From Aurantimonas endophytica (lineage in GTDB: Bacteria; Pseudomonadota; Alphaproteobacteria; Rhizobiales; Rhizobiaceae), in assembly GCF_014196845.1 (NCBI RefSeq), contig NZ_JACIEM010000006.1:186001-250000 (forward strand): a stretch of 64,000 nt of DNA. Reading direction: 5' to 3'. Below are positions 49,484 to 59,293 of the stretch, in pieces; positions within the stretch are counted from its first letter, which is position 1; every line of letters begins with the position of its first letter. The notes beneath the pieces were generated by a model. The model had not been told where the DNA came from. It ran no database searches and saw only the letters and a program-made list of their open reading frames with translations. The position numbers and the translations under genes are program-made.

Positions 49484-49882
49484 ATGCAGATCATCCGCCG
49501 CGGATCGGTGCCGACGAAACGGGCGCCAGCGAGCTATTTCACCGGGACGGTCTGGCAGGATCCGATCGTCGAGGCACCGGAGCCGGCGCGGCTGCGCGCC
49601 ACGCTGGTGACATTTGAGCCGGGCGCCCGGACCGTCTGGCACACCCATCCGCTCGGCCAGACGCTGTACGTCACGGCGGGCACGGGCCGCTTCCAGACCG
49701 TTGGCGAACCGGTCCAGACGATCGGTGCCGGCGACGTCGTGTGGATCCCGCCGGGCGAGAAGCACTGGCACGGTGCAGGCCCCGATACGATGATGAGCCA
49801 CCTCGCCATGCAGGAAGCCCGGGAGGGCACCGCCGTCGAATGGCTCGAGCCGGTCAGCGACGCCGACTATCTCGGCGCCTGA
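49484..49882 (+). CDS. Cupin domain protein
   Basis: This 132-residue single-cupin protein has the two metal-binding motifs: GARTVWHTHPLGQTLYVTAGTG (His-x-His and a later Glu position here replaced by threonine/tyrosine context) and GDVVWIPPGEKHWHGAGP (final His). It resembles QdoI-like and carboxymuconolactone-associated cupins; the substrate is unknown. AGGGGAG precedes the ATG. A terminator shared with trxA follows. Confidence 0.88.
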   Translation: MQIIRRGSVPTKRAPASYFTGTVWQDPIVEAPEPARLRATLVTFEPGARTVWHTHPLGQTLYVTAGTGRFQTVGEPVQTIGAGDVVWIPPGEKHWHGAGPDTMMSHLAMQEAREGTAVEWLEPVSDADYLGA

Positions 49883-49911
49883 GCCTCCAGCTACCCGATC
49901 AGACAGGCCCG

Positions 49912-49952
49912 GAATCAGAAAGCCCGGAGCGCATGCCCCGGGCTTCTGATTC
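49912..49952. terminator. Bidirectional terminator between cupin gene and trxA
   Basis: A 15-bp stem with one bulged A (49912-49927 with 49938-49952) lies in the convergent gap. The stem ends in an AT-rich part on both sides, allowing use in both directions. Confidence 0.85.
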
Positions 49953-49983
49953 ACGTGAAACGGTCGTTACCTGTCGAAGGCGC

Positions 49984-50301
49984 TCAGGCGGCGCCCTTGA
50001 TCCAGTCGACCAGCTTCGACTTCGACTGCGCGCCGACCTGTACGGCGGCGGGCTTGCCGTCCTTGAACAGCATCAGCGTCGGGATCGAGCGCACACCGAA
50101 GGTCGCGGCGATGTCCGGGTTCTCGTCGATATTGACCTTCACGACGTCGATATTCGACATCTCGTTGGAGATTTCCTCGAGCGCCGGCGCGATCATCTTG
50201 CAGGGGCCGCACCACTCCGCCCAGAAATCCACGACAACCGGCTTGGCGTTCTCCAGAACGTCGGTCTTGAAATTGTTCGTATCGATCTTCTTCGTGGCCA
50301 T
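49984..50301 (-). CDS. trxA: Thioredoxin 1
   Basis: This is the general cytoplasmic disulfide reductant (105 aa). The active site WCGPC (residues 30-34) and the cis-proline in SIPTLMLF are present, and the length is standard. GAGGAG lies eight bases before the ATG at 50301. It follows addB-addA on the same strand, an order I know from other Rhizobiales. Confidence 0.98.
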   Translation of the reverse strand: MATKKIDTNNFKTDVLENAKPVVVDFWAEWCGPCKMIAPALEEISNEMSNIDVVKVNIDENPDIAATFGVRSIPTLMLFKDGKPAAVQVGAQSKSKLVDWIKGAA

Positions 50302-50355
50302 CGGGCGGCTCCTCAAACGAGTTCTCTTCCTAGGTAGAAGTCGGGCCGCGGCAAA

Positions 50356-53300
50356 TCAAGCGACGGAGGCGTTCGGTTGACGTTCCGTTGACCCTGCGGC
50401 GACGGTCGTGGGGTCGCCGCGATCCGCGACATCGGCCGAGGACCGCCGCGCGATCGCCGAGTCCATTGTCGCCTCGTCGAGCGGGATCAGGCGCGGCGCC
50501 TCGGTGAACAGCAGCGCGGCGAGGATCGGCCGGTCCGGATAGAGCGGCTTCAGGATCTCGCGATAGAGCGCCAGCTGCAGCACATAGGCGGGCTCCACAT
50601 CGGCGAGCGTCGCCGGCGGCGGCCGGTTGGTCTTGTAGTCGACGATCAGCACGGCTTCCGGCGTCACCGCCAGGCGGTCGATCGTGCCATTGACCCGGAA
50701 GGCGCGGCCGGCGAGGCGGATCTCGCCGACGACCGAGACTTCGGCGCGGCTGCCCGGGGCAAAGATCGGGGCGAAGTCCGGCGTATCGAGCACGGCGAGG
50801 GCCGAGGCGACGAGGCGGCCCTGTTCGCCGACGCTCATGTCGTCGGCGGTGGCGGCGACGAAGCGCTCGGCCGCGGCTTCTCGCTCGCCCTGGTCCAGCT
50901 CCGGCAGCACCTGCAGCAGCCGGTGGACGATCAGGCCGCGGCGGATGGCCAGCGGCGGCGCCTCGCCGGCGCCCAGAACCGGAGAGACATACACGTCACC
51001 GATGCTCTCGGCGACCTCAGCGGGCTCGATCTCGGTGGCCGCGCCGGCAGAGGACGGGGAGAGCGGCCGTGGCGGCAGGATCTCGGGCGGCAGCGGCGAC
51101 AGGTCGAGCGGCCGGGGCGGGGCGGGCGTCGCCTGCACGGACGCCGCCTCCGGCAACGCGCCGGCTGCCGGCCCCTCGTCGCCATAGCGCCACGCGACGA
51201 CACTGCCGTCCGCGTCCTCGACCGGACGGCAATCGGCTTCCAGCGCGGCCTGTACGCGCGGCAGCCAGGCCGCTTCATTGGGCCCGCGCGTGCCGGCGGT
51301 GCCGCAGATCACCAGCCGGTCGGCGGCGCGGGTCATGCCGACATAGAGCAGCCGGCGATATTCCTCCTCGGCGAGCTGCTTCTCGGTCTCCTTAAGCTCG
51401 GCGACGACTCCGTTGGCGAGTTCCTTGGCGGCGCGCCAGAGGAAGCCGGGCGCCTGGCCGGACCTGAGGCCCGGCATCGTCCCCCATTCCATCAGCCGTG
51501 CGCCATGGGCGTGCGCGAAGGGCGCCGAGCCCGGATCGACGAGGAACACCACCGGCGCCTCCAGCCCCTTGGCGGCGTGGGTGGTCATGATCCGTACCGC
51601 GCCGCGGCCCTGGTCCATCTCGCGCTTGAGCACCGGCGGCGCCGAGGCAAGGCGCGAGAGGAACGCGTCGAGGCCCGGCATCCCGGCCTCTTCCTCGGAC
51701 AAAGCGAGGTCGAGAAACGCGTCGATCACCTCGCTGGCATCCGAGCCCAGCCGGGCGGTCAGGCGCCGGCGTCCGCCCTCGGGGCCGAGAATGCGGGCGT
51801 AGAAGGCGAAGATCGTCTCGAAGCCGGCGCGGTCGCGCAGCGTGTCGAGGCGCTCCAGCGCTTCCCGCGCCTTCGCCAGGAACGCTGCGGCCGTCTCGTC
51901 CGGCACGAATTCCGGTAGTCGCACCAGCCCGTCCGGCCCGGCGAGGCGCCGCAGGCCCAGCGACAGCGGCTCCCAGTCCTCGCGCGATAGGGCAAGCGCC
52001 ATCAGCTCGTCGTCGGAGAAGTCGAAGAGCGGCGATTTCAGCACCTCGGCGAGCGACAGATCGTCCTCGAAATTCGCCACCGTGCGGCCGAGCGCCATCA
52101 GATCCTTGACCGCGATGTGGTCGGTGATCACCAGCCGGTCGGCCCCCGCCACCGCGATCTTCTCGTCGCGCAGCGCCTTGGCCATCGCCGCGACGAAGCC
52201 CGAGCGCTTGCGCACCAGGACGATGAAGTCCCCCGGCGACAGGCGCTTCGCCTCGCCCTTGTGGATGATCGTGTCGCCGAGCCAGGCGCCGATCTGCGCC
52301 GCGATCCGCCGCGCCAGCCGGTTGGCGGGCGAGTTCGCCGGCTCGTGGTCGAGCGGCTGCAGCCAGTCGCGCGATTCCGGCTGCGCCTCCGCGACACAGG
52401 CCGGCCAGATCTCGACGAGGCCGGGCGCGTCGCCGCGCGCCGTCTGGTGCGAGGGCGCCTCGTCGTCGAAGGCGACGCCCCGGCGGTTCAGCGGATCGGC
52501 AAACACCTTGTCGACTGCCGCCAGCACCGGCGCGGCGGTGCGGAACGACTGGGTGAGGCGCACTGCCTCGAAATCCGCCCCGGCGTCGCGGGCGCGGCGC
52601 TCCATGGCGCGGCGCTCCTCGCCGAACATGCGCGGCGAGGCGCCCTGGAAGGAATAGATCGACTGCTTCTCGTCGCCGACTGCAAAGACGGTGCGCACGG
52701 CGTTGCGTGCACCCGCGCCAGCGAAGAACTCGTCGACCAGCTGGCGCATCACCTGCCACTGCCGTGGGCTGGTATCCTGCGCCTCGTCGATCAGCACGTG
52801 GTCGATGCCCTGGTCGAGCTTGTAGTGCACCCAGGACGCCGCTTCCGAGCGGGTGAGCAGATCGGCGGTCCGAACGATCAGATCCTCGAAATCCAGCCGG
52901 CCGCGCCGCCGCTTCAGCAGCGCATAGTCGCGCTCCAGCCGGTCGGCGAGGACGAGGGCGGCGCGGCTCGCGGCAAACAGCCGGGCAGAGGCGAGGCGGT
53001 CCTCGATGGCAAGCACATGCCCGGCGAGCAGTTCCAGCCGCTCGGCGAAATCCTCGAAGAAGTCCGTGACGTGTTTCGTCGCGACGCTGCCGGGCTTGCA
53101 GGGCGCTCCGTCCTTCCTGAGGCACAGCGTCCGGAGCGCCTGATAGCGGGCAGCCGGGGTGTCGCCCCCGGCCGGCGGGTCGAGCAAGGCGGTGAGGCCG
53201 GCGGTAAGGTCGATGTCGGTCTTCTTCGTGCTGGTCAGGGCGACGGCCAGCACGCTGCGACAGAATTCCGCGTCGAAGCCCGGCGCCGGCCAGACGCCGG

Positions 53301-54039
53301 CGAGGATCGTCTCCTCGCTGTGTCCCGCGGGGACGTCCAGCGCCCGGCGCAGCAGCCCGATTGCCGCATCCAGGCCGCCGGCCTCGTCGACGTGCCGGCG
53401 GATCGCGTCGCGCTTGCGGACGATCTCGTCGATCAGCTGGTCGAGGCCCCATTCGCCGGCCAGCGACAGCGCGGTAGCGAAGGCCTCGGTAAGAAGCTTC
53501 GCCGCATCGTCGCTCGCCTGCGAGGCGCTGGCGCCGGTGATCAGCCGGCGTCGCGCCTCGCCGAGCAGCGCCGCGCTCTCGGTCTCGTCGAGCACCTCGA
53601 AATGGCCAGGAACGTTCGCCTCGAGCGGAAACTGGTGGAGGATCGCCTCGCAGAAGGCGTGGATGGTCTGGATCTTCAGCCCGCCCGGCGTCTCCAGCGC
53701 CTCGGCGAACAGCCGCCTTGCCGCCGCGACGCGCGCTGCGTCCGGCCGGCTGCCGTCGAGCGCGGCGATCTCGTCGGCCAGCACGTCCGGCGCCGCCGTC
53801 GCCCAGCGGGCGAGCCGCGCGAACACCCGCGTCGACATCTCCGCCGCCGCCGCCTTGGTGTAGGTGAGGCAGAGGATGCGCGCCGGCTCGACGCCGGAGA
53901 GCAGCAGTCGCACCACGCGCTCGGTCAGCACATGCGTCTTGCCCGAGCCGGCATTGGCCGACACGAACACCGAGAGGGTCGGGTTGGCGGCGCGCGCCTG
54001 GGTGGCGAGGGTGTGCTCGATTCCGACGAAACCGCTCAT
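50356..54039 (-). CDS. addA: Double-strand break repair helicase-nuclease AddA
   Basis: This is the UvrD-like helicase and nuclease subunit of AddAB (1227 aa), which resects DNA ends for RecA. Walker A SANAGSGKTHVLTERV (Lys34), LTYTKAAAAEM, HVLIDEAQDTSPRQW, FAVGDEKQSIYSFQGA and VRIMTTHAAKGLEAPVVFL are canonical helicase motifs. The C-terminal RecB-type nuclease shows VLIVDYKTNRPP. The ATG overlaps the addB stop by 4 bases (ATGA). Confidence 0.97.
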   Translation of the reverse strand: MSGFVGIEHTLATQARAANPTLSVFVSANAGSGKTHVLTERVVRLLLSGVEPARILCLTYTKAAAAEMSTRVFARLARWATAAPDVLADEIAALDGSRPDAARVAAARRLFAEALETPGGLKIQTIHAFCEAILHQFPLEANVPGHFEVLDETESAALLGEARRRLITGASASQASDDAAKLLTEAFATALSLAGEWGLDQLIDEIVRKRDAIRRHVDEAGGLDAAIGLLRRALDVPAGHSEETILAGVWPAPGFDAEFCRSVLAVALTSTKKTDIDLTAGLTALLDPPAGGDTPAARYQALRTLCLRKDGAPCKPGSVATKHVTDFFEDFAERLELLAGHVLAIEDRLASARLFAASRAALVLADRLERDYALLKRRRGRLDFEDLIVRTADLLTRSEAASWVHYKLDQGIDHVLIDEAQDTSPRQWQVMRQLVDEFFAGAGARNAVRTVFAVGDEKQSIYSFQGASPRMFGEERRAMERRARDAGADFEAVRLTQSFRTAAPVLAAVDKVFADPLNRRGVAFDDEAPSHQTARGDAPGLVEIWPACVAEAQPESRDWLQPLDHEPANSPANRLARRIAAQIGAWLGDTIIHKGEAKRLSPGDFIVLVRKRSGFVAAMAKALRDEKIAVAGADRLVITDHIAVKDLMALGRTVANFEDDLSLAEVLKSPLFDFSDDELMALALSREDWEPLSLGLRRLAGPDGLVRLPEFVPDETAAAFLAKAREALERLDTLRDRAGFETIFAFYARILGPEGGRRRLTARLGSDASEVIDAFLDLALSEEEAGMPGLDAFLSRLASAPPVLKREMDQGRGAVRIMTTHAAKGLEAPVVFLVDPGSAPFAHAHGARLMEWGTMPGLRSGQAPGFLWRAAKELANGVVAELKETEKQLAEEEYRRLLYVGMTRAADRLVICGTAGTRGPNEAAWLPRVQAALEADCRPVEDADGSVVAWRYGDEGPAAGALPEAASVQATPAPPRPLDLSPLPPEILPPRPLSPSSAGAATEIEPAEVAESIGDVYVSPVLGAGEAPPLAIRRGLIVHRLLQVLPELDQGEREAAAERFVAATADDMSVGEQGRLVASALAVLDTPDFAPIFAPGSRAEVSVVGEIRLAGRAFRVNGTIDRLAVTPEAVLIVDYKTNRPPPATLADVEPAYVLQLALYREILKPLYPDRPILAALLFTEAPRLIPLDEATMDSAIARRSSADVADRGDPTTVAAGSTERQPNASVA

Positions 54040-57000
54040 GACGTGCCTTCCTCGCCGGCATCGTCCATGCCGATCGCCCATTCCTGCGCCCGCGCCAAAT
54101 GGTCGTAGGGGCCGGACATGTCGCCGGCGAGAAAGGGCCGCACTCGCGATGTGAAGGGCGTCGTTTCCTGGCGGTAGGCGGCGGCAAGGCCGAGCAGCTT
54201 GGCGAAGGCCTCCTCGCTGAGCGCGTCGGGATCGACCGGCTCGCTCTTCTTGCCGCCGTCGGTGGCGAGGCGGTCCTCGTAGAACTCGCGCTCTCGCAGC
54301 CGCACATAGACGAGGTCGGCGATGCGGGTTGCCGACGCCGCCTCCCCGAAGCCACCACGCTTGGCCATGGCGCCTTCCAGCGGCAGCTGCGGGGCGAGCA
54401 GCGCGCGGGCCTGCGACAGCGACGGCGTCGTGCCGGTCTTGTAGTCGATGATGACGGTCGAGCCATCACGCATGCGGTCGATGCGGTCGGCGCGGCCGGT
54501 CAGGGTCGTCGATAGACCAGGCAGTTCCTGGGCGCCGCCGATCTCGGCATGGCGCTCGGCAACCTCGGCCCCGCGCCCCCGCTCCCAGCCGATGTAGTTG
54601 GTCGCCAGCGTCTCCATGCGCGGCCACCAGACGGCCTCGATGTCCGCCGGCAGCGCTTCCGCGGCGAACGCCTCCCGCGCGATCGCCAGCAGCTCCGCAA
54701 CGGCGTCCTCGGCCTCCGGATCGTGCCCCTCGATGACATACCGGCCCAGAATGTCGTGGAAGAGATTGCCGCGCTCGGCGGCGTGCGGGTCGCGCATCAG
54801 CTCCGGCAGTCTCTCCAGCCGCAAGATGTCGCGGGCATGAATGGCATAGGGATCGCGGATCAGCGTCTCGACATCGGTGATGCGGTACCGTGTCGGGCGG
54901 TCGGCCAGAGGCGGTCGCGGTGTCGGCCGCGCCACGCGCGGGGCGATCTCGGTGCGATCGAGGTCGCGCGCATGGGCGAGGTACGTCTCGCCTTCGCGAA
55001 CGAGCCGCGCGGCGCCCTCGGCACCAGCGAGCGTCAAAAGCCGCTGCAGCCAGCGCGAGGCGATCGCCGGGGCGCCGCCGGCGCGCCGCGCGCGCGACAG
55101 GATCACCCGCTTCGTGCCCATCGCCATCCAGAAATCGTGAGCTGAAAGGCCGATCCGGCGCTCCGGCGGATCGAGCGCGATCTCGCGCCGCATCACCCGC
55201 GACAGGAACGCCCCGGAGCGGGCACCCGCCGGCCATGTGCCCTCGTTGAGACCGCCGAGCACGGCGAAATCGACATGCTGCAGCCGCGCCTCCAGCGTGC
55301 CCCAGACGAAGGCCCGCGCCGACAGGCCGCCACGCGGGCGCACCGTCTCGCCGGCCATCAGCGCCGCCACCACGTCCGGCAGTTCGGCGGCTGCGAAATC
55401 GAAGCCGGTCCGGGGCGCCTGGACGAGGCCGGAGAGGAAACCAGTCAGCGTCTGCCCCGCCTCGCCGGCATAGAGCTCGTCGGCGCTGCCCGACGGCGAG
55501 CGTGCCAGCGCCTCGAGGCAGTGCGTCATCGCCAGCGCGTAGTCGGCGATCTCGCCGCTGGCCGAGCGCAGCCTCACCAGCGGTTCCAGCGCCTCCTCCA
55601 GTCGCTGCGCCATCGTGTCGGCGAGATCGCGTTCGGCGGCGCTCACCTGCCGCACCGGGCGGGCGGCCCGGTAGGGATGCTCCTCCAGCGTCTTGCGCCG
55701 TGCCGCCTGGATCGCCGCGAGCCGCGCCCCGTCGGCGATGCCGACCGAACCGCGCAGCGCGATAAGCTCGATGGCGCGGGCCGCCCGCCTTGCATCGCCC
55801 GGCGCCATGCCGAGGCGGGTCAGCGGATGCTTGAGCAGCGCGACGAGGGCGATCGGGTCGCCCGGCTTCAGCGCCACCTCTATGGCGGTTGCCGCCAGCG
55901 TTCCGGGCGCCGTCGCCGAGAGCGGGCGGCCGGCAGAATCGTTGGCGGCAATGCCGAAGCGCGACAGCTCCGAGACGACGCGGCGGGCGAGATTGCGGTC
56001 GGGGGTGATAAGGGCCGTCGTGGCTTCGGGGTCGGCCAGCGCGTCGCGCATGGCGCAGGCGATCGCCATCGCCTCCTCGCGCTCGTCCTCCGCCTCGATC
56101 AGCGCCATCCCGTCGAGCGCCTCTGGCCCGTGCTTGAGACTCCCTTCCGCCCAGGCGTCCGTCGTCTCCGCCGGACGCAGCGCGTCGGCGACGAAGGCCT
56201 CGCGCGCCGCCAGCGCCGGATCCTCGCCATCGCCGAGATGGTCGACGCTGTGCGGCGCGCGGGCGAAGCGGTCGAGAATGGATTTCAAGCCATATTGCGG
56301 GTGGCCGGGTGCGGCGATCGAGGCGTCGCGGGCGATCGCGTCGAAGGCCGTCGGCGGCAGGTGCCGGTCGAGCCCTGGCAAAACCAGCGCCCCCTGTTCG
56401 AGATGCGCGATGGCATGCATCAGCTCCAGCGTCGCCGGCGCCGTGGCGGTGGAACCGGCAAGGATGACCGGTCCGCGCGCGCCGCCCTGCCGCAGCCGCT
56501 CGGCCTCGCCGCGCAGCCAGGCATTGCGCGCCGCCGCTTCGCTGACGCGGCCTTGCGCTGCGAGCAGCGCCGGCCAGTGCTCGGTGACGATCGCCAGGAA
56601 CTGCAGCGTCAGGCGCCACCAGTCGGCGAGATCGTCAGGCGCCAGCGCCGCGATGCCGGCGAGCGAGGCGGCTTCCGTCTCCACCTCGTCGAGCAGCGTG
56701 CCGAGGTCGCCGGCGAGCCACAGCGCATCCGCCGCCGATGCCGGCAGTACCGGCGCCTCGAGGCCGAGCGCCTGGCGTTCACTGGCGGCGGTCGCCGTGC
56801 GCCAGTGCCGCGCCAGTCGGGCGAGATGCAGCCGGCGCGTCAGCTCGTCCATCACCGGCAGCAGGGTCGGCCGATTCTGCGGCGCGGCGAAGAGATCCGC
56901 CGCGTCGCTCTCGCCGATCGGCCGGATCGCCGGCAGGATGGCGCTGCCCTTGCCGAGCGCCCGGGAGAACTCACCGGCCAGTGCCCGCGCGGCGCGACGG

Positions 57001-57146
57001 GTCGGCACGTAGATGGTCACGTCCGCCAGCGCCAGCGGGTCGCCCTGGTAGGTGAAGGACGGGACGATGCGTCCGGCCAGCAGGCTGTCCGCAAGGGTCG
57101 GCAGGAAAGGCCGGCCGGGCGGGATCGACAGGATGTTGGCGCTCAT
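54036..57146 (-). CDS. addB: Double-strand break repair protein AddB (alphaproteobacterial type)
   Basis: This is the AddA partner (1036 aa). The N-terminal helicase-like half has no canonical Walker A, as expected for the alphaproteobacterial AddB type, and starts MSANILSIPPGRPFLPTLA. The C-terminal nuclease domain is intact (STVIIDYKTGTTPS), so the complex has two nuclease sites. It is the first gene of the addB-addA-trxA run; a separate kinase gene ends 54 bases upstream. Confidence 0.95.
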   Translation of the reverse strand: MSANILSIPPGRPFLPTLADSLLAGRIVPSFTYQGDPLALADVTIYVPTRRAARALAGEFSRALGKGSAILPAIRPIGESDAADLFAAPQNRPTLLPVMDELTRRLHLARLARHWRTATAASERQALGLEAPVLPASAADALWLAGDLGTLLDEVETEAASLAGIAALAPDDLADWWRLTLQFLAIVTEHWPALLAAQGRVSEAAARNAWLRGEAERLRQGGARGPVILAGSTATAPATLELMHAIAHLEQGALVLPGLDRHLPPTAFDAIARDASIAAPGHPQYGLKSILDRFARAPHSVDHLGDGEDPALAAREAFVADALRPAETTDAWAEGSLKHGPEALDGMALIEAEDEREEAMAIACAMRDALADPEATTALITPDRNLARRVVSELSRFGIAANDSAGRPLSATAPGTLAATAIEVALKPGDPIALVALLKHPLTRLGMAPGDARRAARAIELIALRGSVGIADGARLAAIQAARRKTLEEHPYRAARPVRQVSAAERDLADTMAQRLEEALEPLVRLRSASGEIADYALAMTHCLEALARSPSGSADELYAGEAGQTLTGFLSGLVQAPRTGFDFAAAELPDVVAALMAGETVRPRGGLSARAFVWGTLEARLQHVDFAVLGGLNEGTWPAGARSGAFLSRVMRREIALDPPERRIGLSAHDFWMAMGTKRVILSRARRAGGAPAIASRWLQRLLTLAGAEGAARLVREGETYLAHARDLDRTEIAPRVARPTPRPPLADRPTRYRITDVETLIRDPYAIHARDILRLERLPELMRDPHAAERGNLFHDILGRYVIEGHDPEAEDAVAELLAIAREAFAAEALPADIEAVWWPRMETLATNYIGWERGRGAEVAERHAEIGGAQELPGLSTTLTGRADRIDRMRDGSTVIIDYKTGTTPSLSQARALLAPQLPLEGAMAKRGGFGEAASATRIADLVYVRLREREFYEDRLATDGGKKSEPVDPDALSEEAFAKLLGLAAAYRQETTPFTSRVRPFLAGDMSGPYDHLARAQEWAIGMDDAGEEGTS

Positions 57147-57200
57147 CGCCCGAGTCTACAGGGGCCCCGAGCGATTCGCACCGGGCGGGAAGGAGCGGGC

Positions 57201-59042
57201 CTACGCGGCGCCGGCGGACGGCACGTCGATCCGGCAGGCGACGCCCTCGGGCTCGAAGGACAAGGCCACCGCTCCGTCCAACTCGCCCGCCAGGCTCTTC
57301 TCGATCAGCCTTGTGCCGAAACCCTTGCGCGTCGGCACGGTGACCTTCGGCCCGCCCATCTCGCGCCAGGTCATCAGCAGCCGCCGGTTCGTCGGTGGTC
57401 CCTCCTCGGTCCAGTCGATGACCACCCGACCGCCCTCGACCGAGAGCGCGCCGTATTTGGAGGCGTTGGTGCACAGCTCGTGCAGCGCCAGGGAGAGCGC
57501 CAGGGCGGTCTTGGGCGTCAGGCTGACGAGCGGGCCCCTCGCGACGATCTGCCCGTCGCCTCCGGGACCGCGATGGGCCGCCAGCGCTCGGTCCACCACC
57601 GCCTGGAGGGTCGCGCCGCTCCAGCTCGCTTCGGTGAGAACATCGTGGGCGCGCGCCAGTGCCAGCAGGCGGTGCGAGAAATCCTGCCGCGCGTGCTCCC
57701 AGGAAACCGGGTTGCGGAAGGTCTGCGAGGCGATGGCCTGAACCGTGGCGAGGGAGTTCTTCACCCGGTGGTTCAGCTCGTTGATCATCAGATGCAGGTG
57801 TTCTTCGCCCACCTTGCGCTCGTGGATGTCCTCGGTGGAACCGTACCACTGCACGATCCGCCCGTCGGCGTCGCGGCGCGGATAGGCACGTGAATGCATC
57901 CAGCGATAGCGGCCAGACACCATCCTGGCGCGGTGCTCGATGTCGTATGGCTCGCCTGTCGACAGCGCATCTTGCCAGGCCGCGATGGATCGTTCGAGGT
58001 CTTCCGGGTGCAGGACGTCCCCCCAGGACGAGCCGAGGCCGCTGGTGCCGGTCCATTCGCGCCAACGCTCCGCGACCCGGTCCAGATGGCCGTCCGGTCT
58101 CGCGGTCCACGTGGTCTGCGGATTGAGCTCGACCACGTGGCGATAGTTGTCCTCGCTCTCCCTGAGCGCGATCTCGGCCTCGCGGCGCTCGTGGATGTCG
58201 ATGACGCAGCCGACATAGCCGAGATAGCTGCCGTCCTCGGCAAAGCGCGGCCGTGCGGCGTCGATCGCCCAGCGATAGGCGCCGTCCGCCCGCCGCAGCC
58301 GGTATTCGACCCGGAAGGGCAGATGCGCGGTATTGGCGACGTGGAACGCCTCTTCGGCCTCCGGACGATCGTCGGGATGCGTGGCGTTCAGCCAGCCATA
58401 TCCTTCGCCCTCGAGTTCGGTCTGGCCGGTATATTCGTACCAGGGCTGGTTGAGATAGCTGCAATAGCCGTCGGGGTCGGTGATCCAGATCATCACCGGG
58501 GCGCTGTCGGCCATGCTGCGGAAACGCGCCTCGCTCTCGCGCAGCTGGCGTTCGGCTTCCACCTGGCGGGTGGTTTCGGCGGCTCCGCACAGCATGCCCC
58601 GAATGGTGCCGTCCTGGTCGCGGACCGGCGAGTAGGAGAACGTGAAATAGGCCGTCTCGTCATAGCCGTGGCGGTTCACGACCAGCGGCCAGTTCTCGAA
58701 CATCGTGGGCTCGCCGGCGAGTGCCTTGTCGATGAGCGGCGCGATGTCGGTCCAGATTTCCGGCCAGACGGACTGGAAACGCTCGCCCAGTCCTGATGGA
58801 TGCTTGTTGCCGAGAAGCTGCGAATAGGCGTCGTTGTAGAGAAAGCCGAGCCCCGGACCCCATGCGACGAACATCGGCAGGCCGGAATCCAGGATCAGCC
58901 CGGCGGTCATGCGGAGCGCCTGCGGCCAGGTCTGCGGCGCGCCGAGCGGCGATGTCGACCAGTCGCGCTCGCGCATCAGCCGGCGAACGTCGCCCGTCCC
59001 CTCGAGAAACCGGAGCGCGGGCAGGTCGGCGGTGTCGGCCAT
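57201..59042 (-). CDS. Multi-PAS HWE-type sensor histidine kinase
   Basis: This soluble kinase (613 aa) has three PAS-type domains (about 20-150, 165-285, 295-405), each closing with a typical DIHERR-like motif (CVIDIHERREAE, STEDIHERKVGEE). The kinase core is HWE: NELNHRVKNSLATVQAIASQ with His425, the ALARAHDVLTEASW helix and the WRE of LLMTWREMGG. It lacks membrane spans and the LOV cysteine. No response regulator is adjacent. It stands between murU and addB, an insertion into an otherwise conserved order. Confidence 0.92.
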   Translation of the reverse strand: MADTADLPALRFLEGTGDVRRLMRERDWSTSPLGAPQTWPQALRMTAGLILDSGLPMFVAWGPGLGFLYNDAYSQLLGNKHPSGLGERFQSVWPEIWTDIAPLIDKALAGEPTMFENWPLVVNRHGYDETAYFTFSYSPVRDQDGTIRGMLCGAAETTRQVEAERQLRESEARFRSMADSAPVMIWITDPDGYCSYLNQPWYEYTGQTELEGEGYGWLNATHPDDRPEAEEAFHVANTAHLPFRVEYRLRRADGAYRWAIDAARPRFAEDGSYLGYVGCVIDIHERREAEIALRESEDNYRHVVELNPQTTWTARPDGHLDRVAERWREWTGTSGLGSSWGDVLHPEDLERSIAAWQDALSTGEPYDIEHRARMVSGRYRWMHSRAYPRRDADGRIVQWYGSTEDIHERKVGEEHLHLMINELNHRVKNSLATVQAIASQTFRNPVSWEHARQDFSHRLLALARAHDVLTEASWSGATLQAVVDRALAAHRGPGGDGQIVARGPLVSLTPKTALALSLALHELCTNASKYGALSVEGGRVVIDWTEEGPPTNRRLLMTWREMGGPKVTVPTRKGFGTRLIEKSLAGELDGAVALSFEPEGVACRIDVPSAGAA

Positions 59043-59293
59043 GATCAGACCAGTCTCAAGCCTTTGGCTCGGGTCGCGATGACGAGGACGCCGCGTTGGC
59101 TGCAGCGAATGGCGGCTTAAATCCGCGCCCGCCGTCGCCGCCCCACGGAAGGGGTGACGAGGCATCGGGACCTTCGCGGCATGACCGGCTATCTCGTCAC
59201 ATCCTGCCCCATCGTCAAGGGAAGAGCCGCACCAAGAACGCCGCCGGCAAAGCATTGGCGGCCGGCTGCCTGGACTTGAGCGTAGCTGTCGGC

